A stretch of DNA of 64,000 nt from Neurospora intermedia (taxonomy: Eukaryota; Ascomycota; Sordariomycetes; Sordariales; Sordariaceae): positions 5,270,001 through 5,334,000 of the forward strand of contig BTPP01000003.1 in the NCBI GenBank assembly GCA_037102815.1. The letters run 5' to 3'. The translations under genes and the position numbers were made by a program. The notes under the pieces are model-generated. The model searched no databases. It saw only the letters and a program-made list of their open reading frames with translations, and had not been told where the DNA came from. Position 1 is the first letter of the stretch, and every line of letters begins with the position of its first letter. Of this stretch, positions 9,928 to 24,900 are shown piece by piece.

Positions 9928-12900
9928 TGATCCTATTCTCGAGTTTCCAAGGCCCTAGTGCATACGAGTCAATAATCTGCGGTACGATGGCTGGTCAAGA
10001 TCAAGGAATGTTGGCCATCGAGGAACTGGGGTGAACTGCATACTTCTGCATTTTCCGCGTAGCCTCCGCTTGAGGAGATACTTGCGGGAGAGATTCCGGT
10101 TTGAAGCCACACTTGTTCAAAGAGTAGGATCTCGCACCAACCAGGCCCTGTATCTCTTGTCATCGTGTTTGGTTATGTGGTGTATATGTGCAGCTTGTTG
10201 CAACACTGGAATCGACCAAGAAAATGACGTTAGTGAAACATGGAAAAGGGGGCATAAACGGACAGAGACGGTGGAAGTCTAAAAAGACACTCACCATTTT
10301 TGTCACCACCCGAACTTCGGGACACTCGACTCAGAAAAAAAGTTGGTATACAGAATCCGTGATTTTATATGCATGGTGCATATGCTTGTTGCCTCAAGAA
10401 TTTTGGTGTTCCAAGTGAACCTGCAGTCGGCATGCCGTCCAGGCCAGGCAGGGCGCTTTCCCTATGATAATAGCGCATGAACAGGTTTCAACTCGCTAGG
10501 CCTACAGAAAAGCACCAACATCGCCCCTTCCGGCCTCCGTTGCTGGTCTTGCTGCCGAAAATTGGATAATTTTCTGTACCACACCTCTCAACAATCAACC
10601 TACCTACCCTAAGTGATGCTATTTGAGCTCTGGCCTTGGCTCCTGCAGAGGCAAGTCAATACCATAGTGCTGCATTATCGGCACTTCTTGACGCAGAGGA
10701 ACTTTCCCAAATGGGATGCTTTCCATCATATCGACCAATGAGAAGCCTAGGTATTGATGTGTGCGAGTTCCTGCGTTCCAAGTCATCTCAATAGTGCCAG
10801 GGGAGGAAACACCCCGTCGAGTGTAGAACGCACATTCTGCATGCTTGCCGTGTACAAATCACCACTTCCTATTTAGGATATAGAGTCAACTTCATTCACC
10901 GTCTGGTGAGCGACACTTGCTGCTGTAATCTGGGCCGAATTTGCCATCAGGCTCCCACTCCGGCGGACTGCACAGGGAAGAAAATCCGCTCACGATGCCC
11001 GGCATCTGTGGGCATTCGGATTAGCATGTGTTAGTAGAAAACGTAAGAGAGGTCTGGGATTCTTGAGCTTTTAATGTCTCATCGACTTCTACTGCTTTAC
11101 ACCACACCTTTTCTCCTTTCAATATTTCTCTGGACGTCACACTGACCAACTCCAATAACATCTTGAGAACGACTCCTAAAACTTTTGCTACCATGTCAAA
11201 TGTCTCTCTACTCACGTCCAAATGTATTCCTTAATCCATCTCTGTCTTTGCTCGCCGACGTGTCCATTTGGAAGAAATTACTTACTATATTAGAATTAGA
11301 ATACGAAATACGGTCGAAAAAGGTGCCCACTTCTAAAATACTACTTATTTGTACGCCTACGATCACGAGCGCAGAGCAAAGATCGCCATGATCTTGCAGA
11401 AGTTGACAACGACACGGCGTATGCAAAAGGGATTGGAAATCATGGTCATGGAAGCGTTTGACTTTGAGATCTGGCCAGAGTGTCCCCCAAGCCGCTGTGG
11501 TGACCAGCGTGTTAGGAAAAATGCGAGTGTTCACGATGAGTCACAGACGTACATGTGAGCTGTGTGGCCTGCATTGAGAAGGGAGAAAAGGACACCAACA
11601 CCAACAATGCGTTCTTCCAACAATCCGACGCAGATGACAAACCCTCGATCTCAAAAACCTCCGGGAAGTCTGCCAGTATGCACACGCCTCCAGCCCACAC
11701 CCCAGCCCACACCCCAACGCAATGCGAGTGAGAACGCATTCTCGAGCGTCAACAGCATTCCGGTATTCCAGAAGTTTCTCGTCTGGCGATAAGAAAAGCA
11801 ACATCACCAACTCGTGCCATGTTGGCACCTACGCCCTTCCAAGTTCGACAGTGGTAGCGCAGGTTTATTGCAGATGCGGCTCCCCTCACTGAAGCTGATG
11901 AGCAGTCACTTACCTCACAGCACGCAACTCTTGAGAGAGTACTGCGGCCGAAGCTGGAAGAACTGCACAGAAAGGACAAGTGTCTTGACTGTGATGGCCG
12001 AGGTCCTCGCTTGATCGGAGTTGTCGGTGGTTTCGGGACTGTTGTGTTGAGGATTGGGACAACCGTCGGGGGAAATGCCGTCTTTTGGCTTTGGCAGCAC
12101 TTTGGAGGCCCGCCGGAGAGCGAACGGCTGTCAGTGGACGCAGTTAGGGGGGAGGCCCGCAGCAAGGGAGGATGTGATGGTCATTTTCCACCAGCGGGCG
12201 AGGAGACAACAGAAAGAACCTAACAGGCGTTCTAGTGAGTTCTCCCAGGGGAGCCAGCCACTGAATGGAGAAAGTAGGAGCACGGCGCCCCGAGACTTCA
12301 CTTCAAAGCCGGGGCATTGGGGGAAGCAACTGCAGTGGACTGGAGAGGGAAACGCTGCGGGGATAGCGACGAGGAGGAAAGAGAAGTTCCACAGATCGCT
12401 TCAATCGCCCTTGCCGAAAGTTTTCACAAGAAGACGGGGAACTTGAAGACCCCAACGCTGCGAAAGGGACCAGGGAACATGAGTTCGAGGAAATCGGTAT
12501 CAACATTTGTCCACCACAACCGTTACCCCCCATACGAGCTTCAACGGCGTAGAGGCGAAAGCAATATGGGAGATACGTATGCCTTAACACTGTGGACTCA
12601 GGCAGAATACGTGCTGAGATGTGTTCAAGAATTGCGAAAACAGAAGTGAAAAGAGGACGCTATTTTGGCTTGAGACGAACAAACCCCCATAAAATCCAAT
12701 GCTATCTGGTAATCTCCTCGATATACAATTTTCCTCCAAACAATTCCTCGACATTGGAACAGCAGAGAGATTCGGGTCCACCACGGCAGCGCCGTTCTGT
12801 CTGTTACCTGGAATACAGGTGGCCTCCGTCTCTATCCGTTGCTTCAGGTTTGTCGAAACTTGCATCTGCGAAAAAAAAAAATATTCACGGACACTATTGT

Positions 12901-15900
12901 TTGCCTGATGCCGTACTCTAATTTCTAGAAGTGCCACAGCATCACCGTCAAGAACCATCACAATCATTTACTTACGCCATGACACATAACTCATCGCTAC
13001 TTTCTCAACCGATCGATTCGAGCTCCGAGTCCCGGGTCCAGTTCCGGTTGCCAGCTGCCGGACCGTACCTTCCATGCCTGCCGGCGCCCTGTTACATTAT
13101 TCCTTCATCCGATATCACTTCACCCCCTAATGACCATATAAGCGACCTGGTTGGTCCATCTTTCCAACAACAACCGCTTGGTCAGATGGCACAGTGGTCT
13201 ACCGTTTGAGTCTCAAAACTCAAAATCTATTATCTGTTCGGATCGGGAACGGTGTGTGCTAAGACACGAAAAGGGGTCTTCACTACCTAGTAGCCGGTCT
13301 ACCTATATGGTATCTGGGAACGCTCCAGTCGACAGAAGAAACCAAACGGTTCACCATTGCTCTGAACGAGCGGTTGTTGTTTTTTGATCATTTTTAAACC
13401 CCTCGAGAAGTGGTGCGTTCGAACCAGTCGAGGGTGAACCTCTTTTTTCTCTTCTGATTCTTGTTCGATGCTCTTTTCTACCAGGACCTGCAAATTGCCA
13501 ACCACCGCCCCAGAACTCAGCATTCCAAGTCTCCCGCAACTTCCATGCGAAATGGGTGAACGGAGTGTTTAGCAGGCGGATCATTCGAGACGGGAGTCCT
13601 GGTATTGCTTCCGTTCCTCAGCAACTGCCTGGTTTGGTGTAGCGCACAACAGTGAAAGCATGTCTCGAGAGCCTCACCACCTCAACACACCCAGCATCCA
13701 AGCGTCAGAGCGTGACAACGACCAACCATCCAGGTCTTGCCAAGCTGTAACTACCAAAACCACGATCACCAAAACGAGTCTACATCCCAAATCATACCCA
13801 AGATGAGAATTGCTTCAGCCCCCTTCGTATACTCAACCGGCAATATCCTCGCTCTTCAGTTTCTGTTCCAACTTCGCCCAAAACAAATTTAAACCGACCC
13901 AAGCCACTTGCCTGTCATACCTCTCCACCCCTTTTCATGCAAGCCACATCGTATCAGATGCTGACAAGGGGCATGAGCTCATTGCAAGCCATGCCAGTTT
14001 CATAAGCACCTTCCCGTCTGGTGGCGTAAGGGTCGGTCAAAACCCGGGGTATCACGAACGGGAAACGTGCTGCTGTACAACTGGGAGATGCAATTGACGG
14101 GAAAGAATGGGTAGAGATAGATGAATAGTAACTGTCGACTATTGGCAGATTCAGGAGACGTAGGAGGATTGGACTGGACTGGACTGAATTTGATGACGGT
14201 ATGCCTGGGAATGCCTGCATCTGTCGGAGTTATAGAAACTTGAAGTTAGATGCGTGACGAGGATGAAGATGTGAATGCCAAAGTAGCTGCTTTTGTGTTG
14301 GGATCCGGTTCTAGATAGTAGGTAGTTGAACGTGAAACCATCTTCGATTACATGTCTCCCGTCATCAATGAAGTCGTCCCTTCCCTTCAGCCTTTTCCGT
14401 CCTCAAACACCAAACATCTGTTAATGCCCTTCAGTAACAACTCGGGTCCCGAATAATGCCTTCAGCCTGTTTTACCACGCTCGGAAACAACTACAGATGA
14501 TATTGCCTTACGCTGCCGTCTAGATTTAAAACAAACTTCACGACCCCGTTAAAGCATTACAGTATAGCACAGCACAGCAGTGGCACCCGTGGAACCGAGA
14601 CAGTCTAAAACCGAGCCTTAAACATCGATGGTGTTCCCAGATATCAATTCATGATAGACAAGACGATCCCACGATCAGAAATCCATGATACATCTACTGC
14701 GTACAAGTAGAAGAAACTGACAATCTCAAAAGATCAACAATCTATATAAACTAAGAACATGTCTCAAAGGGGATCAACCATTGATAAGCCGGCCAAGAAT
14801 CTTTCCCCGTCCGGATCCTGGGCTTCCATAGTAGTGTAGCATGGCGGGCATGACATCTTCAACCGCACATCCAAAAGCGGGGCCGGGGGGAGGCATCACA
14901 TCACATCAATCACATCAGCAACCTGACATTGACGACAATCCGATCGTGAATCCTCTTCCTCTTCCTTCTTTTATATTTTGTGGGTGCGATATTAACATTT
15001 TTCGCCTTTTAGCATAGCAGCTGAGAACCGTGAGAACCGTGAGAACTGCTGCCACTCTAGATCTTCAAAATTACGTAGTTACAACTCAATGCACCATCCG
15101 ATGCCAATCACATTCCCCAATTGGTCCATGATCCGTAGTAGGTTTCCATGAGAAGCAGCGCAACGAAAGCGCAAGTATCATTTCTATTCCAGGAAACAAC
15201 GTTACCCTCCCCCCCATAAAAAAACGTGGAGTTTGCCCCTGAGAACTTGCAGCTGGGCAAGATTGACATGATACTACACTACACTGCACTGCCAGTGTAC
15301 GATACGATACGATGCGATACGATACATGCAGAGATCAATGGAGACTGAACAACAATTGAACATTTTACGTTGATGAATGTCCGGCCGGACAGATGGGAAA
15401 AGAAAAAAAAGCGCATCTGAAACCAAGCAATTGACTCTCTTTCGTTCTTTTTCTGTTCCCTACAAGTATAATCCTAGTTTGCTGATTGACTTGCTAAATA
15501 GTTGCAGAACAACTGCCGAGAAAGTTGGCAGATGAAGAGCTTGTGAAGAAGAAGAAGAAGAAGAAGAAACGGAACTATTTGAGTGGTAGCCTCGTCCATG
15601 ACAAACTCGATGAGGTCTTTGGCCTATAGGATTTACGACAATGCGAAGAAACACGTTGCCTAGGCCCTAGAGTCCTTTGGGACCTATGTTTCTTTCCAGG
15701 AACTGCCTACTAGAAGTTGAGGAAAGGCAGGGACAGGCAGTTACCTAGTAGGACATGTTGGTTGTGTTCTGTTCCTGAATTTGCCCCGACTTTGTGCTTC
15801 ACAAACCAGGGAGTGCCCTGGGTGCCGTCGAACAGGAACGCGATCACTGTTTTTTTTTCGACGTGAAGCTGTGATGGAAGGAGAAGCATCCGTCAAAGAC

Positions 15901-18900
15901 AAGTAACGTTTCGACTTGGCGCCAAGAGAGAGACAGCGAGCTGGACGTGGTCAATGTGGAGATGGGTACCTTCATGAACTTTTGGCTTCTGCATAAACCG
16001 ATTTTCCGTGATTCTGTACTACCGATTTGACAACTGTCGACGAAGATCATCATCACGTTCCTTCTGGGCATTGTGCAGTTTTGCCGGGAAGCCATTTAGA
16101 AGAGAACGTGGACCCGAAAACGAGGGTCTGGGTCCGGGCCCAGTTTCCCAGATCCCAATCCTCAAGTTCGGGACGGACCTGAGGAACTGAGTAGTAACAC
16201 TTCGCTCAGGGTCGGTGACTGTCCGGATGATAGTATTGTGACTGAGACATGCGTGAACCCTTTCTGAGGGTCTACATCAACCCCATACACATACCTATCC
16301 AATCGATGGTGTCTACTCGGTGTGATGGGAGAGACCTACCCTGAGATTCCGCCGCTACGTGTCCGGTCGTGGTTTCCTTCAACTCTGATTCTTGGCGAGA
16401 ACAGGGAAAGTCAAGAGAAGCAACGGTGCTTGGAACAAGGCACTTCTCAGGGGTAGGCACGACTCGACCGGCCGGAGTCTTTACGCCGCCCTGGTCCGGC
16501 AGAGAAAAACAACTGTGACGAGGAGGCACTATCGATAGGCTGCAGATGGCGTAATTATGGGTAGGTAAGAGAGAGCATTCCCCGTCTGACGAAGACAAGA
16601 ACCTTGATATGGAAATAATTGAAGGAGCAAACCTCATTTTACGGTTGGTGCTTGTGGTGTTGTGTTCGCGGCAATATTGTAACCTGTTCGTGTCATCCTG
16701 CGGTTGCAATTATTGGTACTGACTTGTTCAATGCCTTGCCGCTCCCAATGTTAGCCTCGATGGAGGTTTTGTAGGCATCTACAATGATAAAACCCGTAAC
16801 TGTTGATATATTGACATCCCGCCGTCCGTCTTGTTGCAACTCAGGACCTGCATGTTGCTTGCTTGGCACCAATAAAAAGCAGAGCCGTCGTCGAGTCTTC
16901 ATCTCTTACCGCGTAATGGATATTCAACATATCAGTGTCAAGCTCGCAAACTTGGCCAGGTCATTAACAGCCACGCCAATGACAGCATGTTGCGGGTTCA
17001 GAACATTCGGACAGGAGGGTCCGTTGCGCTTGTCCGTCCAATGCTGACAGGACTTGATGACTGCGACCAATATAAACACCTTCATCTCCGACACTTCGAT
17101 CATGAGCCAATCGGAAAGCGTATTACGGCGAGAACTGCTGTCCTTGTCAGCTTCCCCAGGCGCCCTGCTTGATGTTGACAGAAACTGGCCGTTTAAACGG
17201 TCCAAGTCCGCTCTTGATGTGTACAGCATGGCATGGCGCCTGGGGGGTTCCCGCGTGAAGGTGCTACGAGCGGCTGAGGCGGCATGGCGGTGGTCATGAT
17301 GTTTACTTGTTGTTTACACAAAGTTTTTGGGTACCGTAACACACCTGTCTGGTACGGCGCCGGGATCCTGAAAAGCTTCATTTTAGGATATTCTGCATCA
17401 TTGAGGTTCCGCCGCCGACGGGCCGGATGTGAAACATGGGTCCAGAGGCGCGTAGAGCGGACCGCTCGAGTTCGTTGCTATGGATTATGATGCCGCTTGA
17501 CGATCTTTTTGGCGAACATCGAAACGTCGGAACGTGGATCTGCTTCGCCTGGTTGCCGAGCAAGGATGGAGGAGTCTATCGTTTTTAGTGCAGTGTAGAT
17601 TATGGGCTGGAGCCGTGCTCACTGTGGTGACGGGCTTGTGAAGCGATGGACGGTGTCGAGGTTATCGTCGCCGTTGTCATCGTCGGCACCGCGCGACCAG
17701 CGGTCGTCTGGCATCGCAGGTGGAACGAGGATCTCGGCACCCGGGAGTGTTTATCTGACAGGAGGAAGAATCGGTGAAGAGAGAGCGGGCTGATAAGAGC
17801 TCTGAGGTGTGTGGCTCGAATGCCCAATCGAGGACGCGATCTCGATCTCGACCAAGTTGTTTAGTGGTTGCATGTGGCCCTCAACACTTTGCGGGAACAG
17901 CGAACAGGCAGAAGCGCAGGAACCAACCAAGGGAACTGCAAATTAAGCGGGGCTCTCAGGAACAGCGTGGAGCCGCGTCTTGCGGATGCCAAGGCAGCTA
18001 GGGCCATCTCCATTGGCTAGCCGCTCCTCAGCCTGAGCCTAGGCTTGAATTCGGGAATAGCGCAAAAAGACGGGCGGCCCACACACTGCGTCATACCTAT
18101 CAGCGCCGGTGAAGAGACGAGAAGAGGACTGGACACGATCGACGAGCAACTGCGGGCATGGCACCTCGAATGCCGCCAAGCCACTTCCGCCGGCGAGCGG
18201 AAGAAGAGAAGCGCGGTGACTAGGTAGCAAACACACGCTGTGGTGACGGTGACGGGGGTGGTTGGGGCTTTGAACGAGATCGAAATAGAACAAAGTAACA
18301 TGTCGAGACCAGGCATCGGCTGCCTAGCAGTGTACCAGGAAGGTTCTGGTAAGTGCCGTCTCTCTCTCCAGCAACAACGAGGGAAAAACATTTTTTTTTT
18401 TGTTTTTTTTTTTTTTTTTTTGTAAGTTCCCGTCGCTTCCGATAATTGACAGGAAAAAACTCGTTCATCAGATTGATCATGGAGATTGATGCACAACAAC
18501 GACCACCTGCACATCAGACCGCTGTATCCATATCTAGTGTACAATGCGCTCTGCGACAAATGCCTATCAAACACTCCGAGTCTTGTTTTTACGGCGGTGA
18601 TCAACCCTGATATTTCCATGGAGAGCCAGTCGTAACGATTGTCATGAAAGACGCTTGCATTGAAGATGCACAGCACAGCCTGTAGCCGGTCATCTGGAAC
18701 ATCAATTGTCAGCAGAGAAAGAAAAAAAAAATGCTTCCAGATCGTGTGGATACCCTGAAGGGATCCATCACCATCCTCACTTTCGGCAAAGCAGCAAGGT
18801 ACCTGGGACTAAGAGGGACCCAGTTTCCCTTCTCTGCCTTCAAGCATCAACGTTCCAGCAAACCAGCAAAGTCCTCCAGGCTCCAATTCGGTAACAAATC

Positions 18901-21900
18901 CGAAATATTCCAGTGTAACTTTTAATTATGAAGGAGGTATCGACATCGATGTGCAGGGACATCAAAACAAGGAGCGGGGAACTGCAGCGGCAAAAGAGAC
19001 GGAGTTCGCACAGGTGAGTAATCTTTTCTACTAAAAGTACGAGGACGGAAAAGCACGATCGCGAATCGAATGATACCTTGGCCGGTCGCACCGACTGTAG
19101 CTTGTAGGCGATAAGGCAGAGTGGTAGGCATTCAGGTTGCCCGTCCAGCGAAAGTCTACATACAACAACTAATAATTCCAACCCGTGGAAATATCTCATT
19201 TCCTGTTCCAAGTTTTGGCCCGTCCCTTCTTGCTGCCGCAACCACACATCCCCGAACTTCACTAGTCCGTGGCGGAGAAGGACAACGAGTCGTCGGCAAA
19301 TCCACCACCATTCAAGATAGCCTTTTCGCCGGATTCTCGATCAGGACTCTGCCAAGTCTTGGACTGCTCCTCTTCATCGTGAGGTCTGGCCATCCGCAGA
19401 CCGGTCGATCCGCACCAGCCACTCAGCAGCTCTGGTTATCGCAGTCTTCGGACTCCTCTTATACCCGTTCGGCAACTTTAAACAACCTTCAAACTGCACC
19501 ACACTGCTGGAGCTGTACCCCACGTAATCCGCAATCAACATTTCCCTAACTCGCGCAGCCTGCTACCGTCGTGTCAAGATCTCGTTCGCCAATGGACGGC
19601 GCCATCGACGACACACACTTGACGGCTCCTGTCGGTCGGCCGCTCCGGGCTTGCTTCTGACCTTATCTCTACCTACCGTACACCATCACCAACACCCGAG
19701 ACGCGTCCGCTCTTCGCATCATGGAACCTGCTGTGGAAGATTGGATGCGATACCGAATTGGGAGTAGTGCAACGCTAAATCAGCGATGATGTCTTATACC
19801 GTCAGTCAACAAGGCCCCTGCTTTTGATGTCCACCGTAGCGTTCTCCCGGAGCCTCGGCGTGGGGCTACACTGTGTATGTATAATTTGACCCACAGCATC
19901 AGGACTCGTAAACTGTACGATGCTTTCCGCGTACGCGTGGGTGGTGGGTGGTGGTGATGCGCTGGTGTTGCACCGGCAGGGCCGAAGAGCCCATCGTATT
20001 TGATACCGTCTCGTACTGGAAGACCTAAAATTACCGAAAGAAAAAAAGAACGTGTGAAGCACAACAAAGTTGAATATCGAAATCTCACCAGATCCAAGGT
20101 CCAGCAAGACAGCCCGTGCCTAGGCATTGCCTAGATTGTTCTTCTTGGCCGCAGACGTCTTCTGCTACACATGTCTGAATTCCATTGTCAAGAAGCAAAG
20201 AGAGTCTCGGGGGTTCCAGAGCCCTTAGCTAGGGAATGGACCCCGGATAGGGTCTATTGTTTTGTTACACCACAGCACTTTGTTGACCGTCGTCCTCTGA
20301 TGCCGTATTACCGAGCGGTGAAAACCCTACCACGCGCGTTCCCTGATTTGCAACTCCTATTGCAATCACTCATTGTATGTAGCTCTGCTATGTACTAGGT
20401 ATGTATATCAGTGCTGTCGTCATCTTTGAGCGTCTGTCGAATTTGTTCAATCATCCATCACAGCCTCAAGAGGAGATGTTGCTCGACGGAAAATCACTGT
20501 CTATCAAGATTAACGCTAACGTCAGAGCTGACGGGGGGGGGTTTGGGATGGACACTCGTTCCCCGCAGCCTCAAATGTATGGCCTTTTTTAACCTGCCTG
20601 CAACACACGTCCCTGGAGCTCCTCATTCTCCGCGTCATCCAATATCAGACAGGCAGGGCGAGCTGGCGAGCGAGTGCCTTATTTACATCACGTACTATGT
20701 AAGGATAGGGAGCCTGTTAAAACAAAAAAAAAAGCAAAGCCCTTCATACACGCCCAGCATATCACGGGCCTAGGCCAAGACGCGTCAGGAGTTCCTTGGT
20801 GGTCCGCCCATCCCTTTTCTCATTCAGTTCCCTTTCCCTCGGGACAAGATGGGGAAAGACAATTCTTGGGAACGCTTGGCACCATGGCACGGATCATGAC
20901 CAGAGTTTACTACCTTTGTACAACATTATATAAAAGCCTTTGGAACCGTTGCCGCTAATTCGAGACTTTGTAACACTCCGGGAAGTCAACGTGAATGAAT
21001 ACCTACTTCAACGACGCCACCTTATGTACAGAACCAAGCCATGTTTCTACTTGTAACAATGCGAATTAATCTAGCCACGGGAGTTGACATTCAAGACAAC
21101 AAGCCTACCTATTCTGTACTTGGAGTGCCGGTTCCAGTTCTTCATTTTGGTAGGTAGTCTTATCTTCACTTTTCAGTCTTTCGTGTCTTATAAAGTCCGA
21201 ACCATAAATTACAGATTCTCAAATACGGGATTTTGGTTTTCAGAAATCGGGGCTGTGTTACCTTAACCAAGTGGTGCTCAGTGGAACCGGCGACAGAAAC
21301 ACGCAACAAAGGTGGATCATTTCCCAACTGTCTAAGTCACCACAAGCAGAGTGGACCGGGTGGGTGGCCACGGCGTTCTCCAAAAGGCCGTTTTCCATTT
21401 TTAACTTACCTCGGCTTTAAGGGTTTTGCCATGTTCCTTCGAAGAAGAAGCACATCATAGGAAGGAGGCATGAAATCGATATCAGGAATTGAAGGAGGAA
21501 CAATTTTGATCGTTATAGTGCGAATATGCGCAGCTTGTGTGCGATGCAACACTTTAGTTCACTTCGTTAAGCATCCTCTCCCCCGCCGTGCAGGACGTTC
21601 ACAGCTGAAAAAGTTGCATGTACGGTTCAAGTTAGTGCACGGAGCTTACCGCTTTCCCGAAGCTCATGCACCGGTAACGACCCACCTCCTCTTTCCGTTA
21701 CCTTACCATACACGTATCCTTCAGGGCTGGCGCTTGGCGCCCTTCCAGATGCGCACTGTGTCCGCCCTGCCTTGCCGACCCTGCCTTGACGGAGGTTTCA
21801 TTCAGTTACAGCGGCGTCCAGCGGCCCCCAGAGTTTCGCAGCTGCCAGCAACATCACATCTGCTGAAAGCGTTGATGCAGGGCAAGGGAATAAACATTTC

Positions 21901-24900
21901 ACGAGAAGAAGCACTTCCATCGACAAGGAACGAAACGCCCCAGTGTCCGTGACGCCTTCATTTCCCCCATCTTTTCATTAGACGAGGCTTCCCTATGCCA
22001 CGTTTTACGCTATGCCAGCTTGTTCCTGAGGGCTACATCATGTACCAGGCTGGCCTGCCTACCAAAGGCATGTTCAGCTCTAGAGGTATACACTAGGGCA
22101 TTTCTAAGCAGCCCCAGAGTGTGTCCTGTAACGGCCTGGACTTAATCGGACAGGGTAATGCCTTTCTCCCTTTGCTTTGGATCCCGATCGAGGCTCTGTT
22201 GTAAATGTTTACGGTAATACCTAATTACGCCTCTATAGCCGGGGAGCAGACACCAATATCAGGTACTTCACTACGAGTTGGTACCTCTAGATACGGGGCT
22301 TGCACACAGAAGGAGAGTCCTTCTTCTTTTTTCGCCAGTTTACAAGGAAAGAATGATACAGGACGCCTCAGGCCACCTAAGCGTGGAAGCAGGAAGCAAA
22401 AAGCAACCTCTTAACACGAACCAGCCTGCCCACCGCCCGTTCGTACCTGTATGTTTGTTATCGACTTCCTGCCAAGTCTTTAACTTACAATGGGCACAAT
22501 TCAGCGGTGGGAAACACATATCGATCAATCGCCATCGCTACCTCATAAGAGGCTCAAAAGTAAACTAGTATGAAGACAGAAAAGAGTGACCTCGTCCTCT
22601 GTCATGTTGGTTCCAAGGGAAACGGAGTGTGAGAGGTGCCTTCACATGCCATGCTCTGCACGATATCCCCGTGGTTTTATGGCATCGCATGTCCCCAATA
22701 TCAAAACGAGAACAGACGTCCCCTCTGCGGGTTCTTTCACCGATAGAACCGACCAGCATCAGTTGACAGTTGGAGGTTCGGCTGGACATTTCAGACGGGC
22801 ATCAAGTAAGGTACCTCAAGGCCGGTAGACTCTTGCTTGACGTGCAGCGAGAACACATCTGGATGAAGGGACTTATCCGACATGCTCTGGGGTTTCCGAT
22901 GTTTCTGCCTTCCATGCCACTGAGAGCCTCCCTGCCTCCAAAACCGCAACCCAAGCAAACGGGAAGAGAAAACAACGCCATTCAGATCCCAGTCGTTCCC
23001 GGCAGCCGACCGCAAAGAGGTGTACATAGAGAAAGGAAAGATGTGGAATTCTCTTCTTTGGACAAACATTCATTCTGTAGGTAATATGGCTCGTGTTCTG
23101 CTTGCTTCATGTCTTGTTGTCATCGCATTGCTGTCTCGAACTTTTCTCTTCCTTCTACCTTCCTTCGTTCTATGCCACCACCAGTCGCTTGAAGCCCCGA
23201 AAGCCCAGCGCCTTCCCTTCACAACCTAACCCTTGGTTGGCCCTTGCCCCAACGCCGCAGCCCAGGACGGGACCTCCCCAGCCGCCAGGTGCTGGCCTCG
23301 CAATTGTCAGGACCCCAAGCGACCCACGGAACCAGCCTGCCAAAGGGACGGCCTAACACGCCGGAGCGACACCAAGCCCAATTCAGACCAACCGCCAAGC
23401 CAAGGTGCAACACCGATCGCCCATCCACCAGCCATTCACCCACGAGCGAGCATCCACCACACGACAACGGGGACCACGTCCACGACCAGCATTGCTCAAC
23501 CATTCCGTCCGCAGTCCGCTCGTTAGCACTAGCTTCACCACTCCCGGGCGCCATCGTCACATCTCGTCGCCTCCACTGGCTACAGATGCTGCTGTTCGGC
23601 TGTTAGTGCATTCCGCTTCGCACTACATGTTTACCTTTTCTGCGGCACATGCAAACGCACACCACACCACGCTCCGAGCGGCTCGTCATCACCATTTGGA
23701 ACAAGATCCATCCGGCGACCACAAGTTACGAACGGCTACTAGACAAAGACTTGCTACACCCTACATTACATTGCTCTCCCATTTACCTGCCCGCTACGAA
23801 ACTAGGCACGTACACTACACAACACACGCTCGCTCCACGCGGTATACAAGGTCGAACAAGGCACCAAGTCGAAACCGTCGGTCGTCGCGCCTTATCCAGA
23901 TTAAGGTACCCTCTTCAATATCGTGGCTGTGGCCCAGTACACCATTGACCCCGATCTCTGTCTCGTCACAGCAGTGAGCAACCACATTCGCCGTGTTCCG
24001 TTTCGAATTTCAGCCTCAGCTGCCTCTTCTCGACCGAACCCTTCCGATCAAATCTCAAGGGTCCTTAGATCGGAAGTCTGGAATATCGCCTCGTTCTCGC
24101 TCTTCAAAAACACATTTCATCACTGCCAAGGCGTCACGCTCGTTTTAGTCTATGTACCCGGCCGACGCTACTGGGAGCCGTTAGAAGAAGGCCTTGATTA
24201 GCGCTGCCCAGCACCCAGGATCGCCTATTCCCAGCTACAACCGCGACTATTCCTTATCGCTGCTCCGACTTTTGCTGTTGGTCACTGCATTGCTGCTGTA
24301 TGCTGTCACTATCATTGCTGCTGCCCCTGCTGTCGCTGACTGCTGCTGCCGCCGTTGCGTTGTCACCACTGTCCCTGTCAAGTTGAGTGACGCTGTCTCG
24401 CTCGCTCGCTCGCTCGTTCGAGGCGCGTTGAAGAGGAGTTCATACAGCATCCCCGCATAGCCATAATCACAACGACAATAACAACAGCGACAACAATCAG
24501 ACAAACAATAAGACAAAGAAGAAGCGAAAGAAAGCGAAGCGAGCTGTGCTCGAGTGTATAGATCTCGCCGCTTCCAAGACAACAACAAGACTGCCTACCC
24601 CGGGAGAAGCGATAACATCTTCAAGCGAACAAGAGACATCGGAGAAAAGAAGAGACAGAAACAAGATATCGGAGTAACAGCCACACTCGATTCGAGATTA
24701 GACCTACGAAAAGAGGAAAAGAAGAAGGGAAAAAAGAAAAGAAAAAAAGAACAAGAAAAGGAGACAGCATCATCCATTCTTCGCACACCGGCCCACGTCA
24801 ACCAACTGAGATAATCAAGCCACAGGGGACTTGGTCTTGGTTGCGCCCGCTCGTGGAACAGGCCTCGCTTTGGTTAGACAGATTTTCAGGTTGGTGTTAA

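Noticed and set aside
13180-13260. Second tRNA-like stretch with an A-box and a CAA anticodon-like loop
   Set aside because: D-stem and acceptor stem do not pair, the anticodon loop has eight bases and the B-box deviates. The signal is below what I would call even a relic.
18017-18676. 219-codon minus-strand frame
   Set aside because: Its openness depends partly on a T-run read as poly-Lys. It has no domain or conserved-looking segment.
21470-21952. 160-codon plus-strand frame
   Set aside because: No domain, no signal peptide and unusual composition. Probably a chance frame in intergenic DNA.
23244-23977. Overlapping frames of 97-190 codons rich in His, Thr, Arg and Pro
   Set aside because: They derive from CA-rich DNA typical of Neurospora promoters and leaders. 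All three plus frames look alike, which argues against coding.
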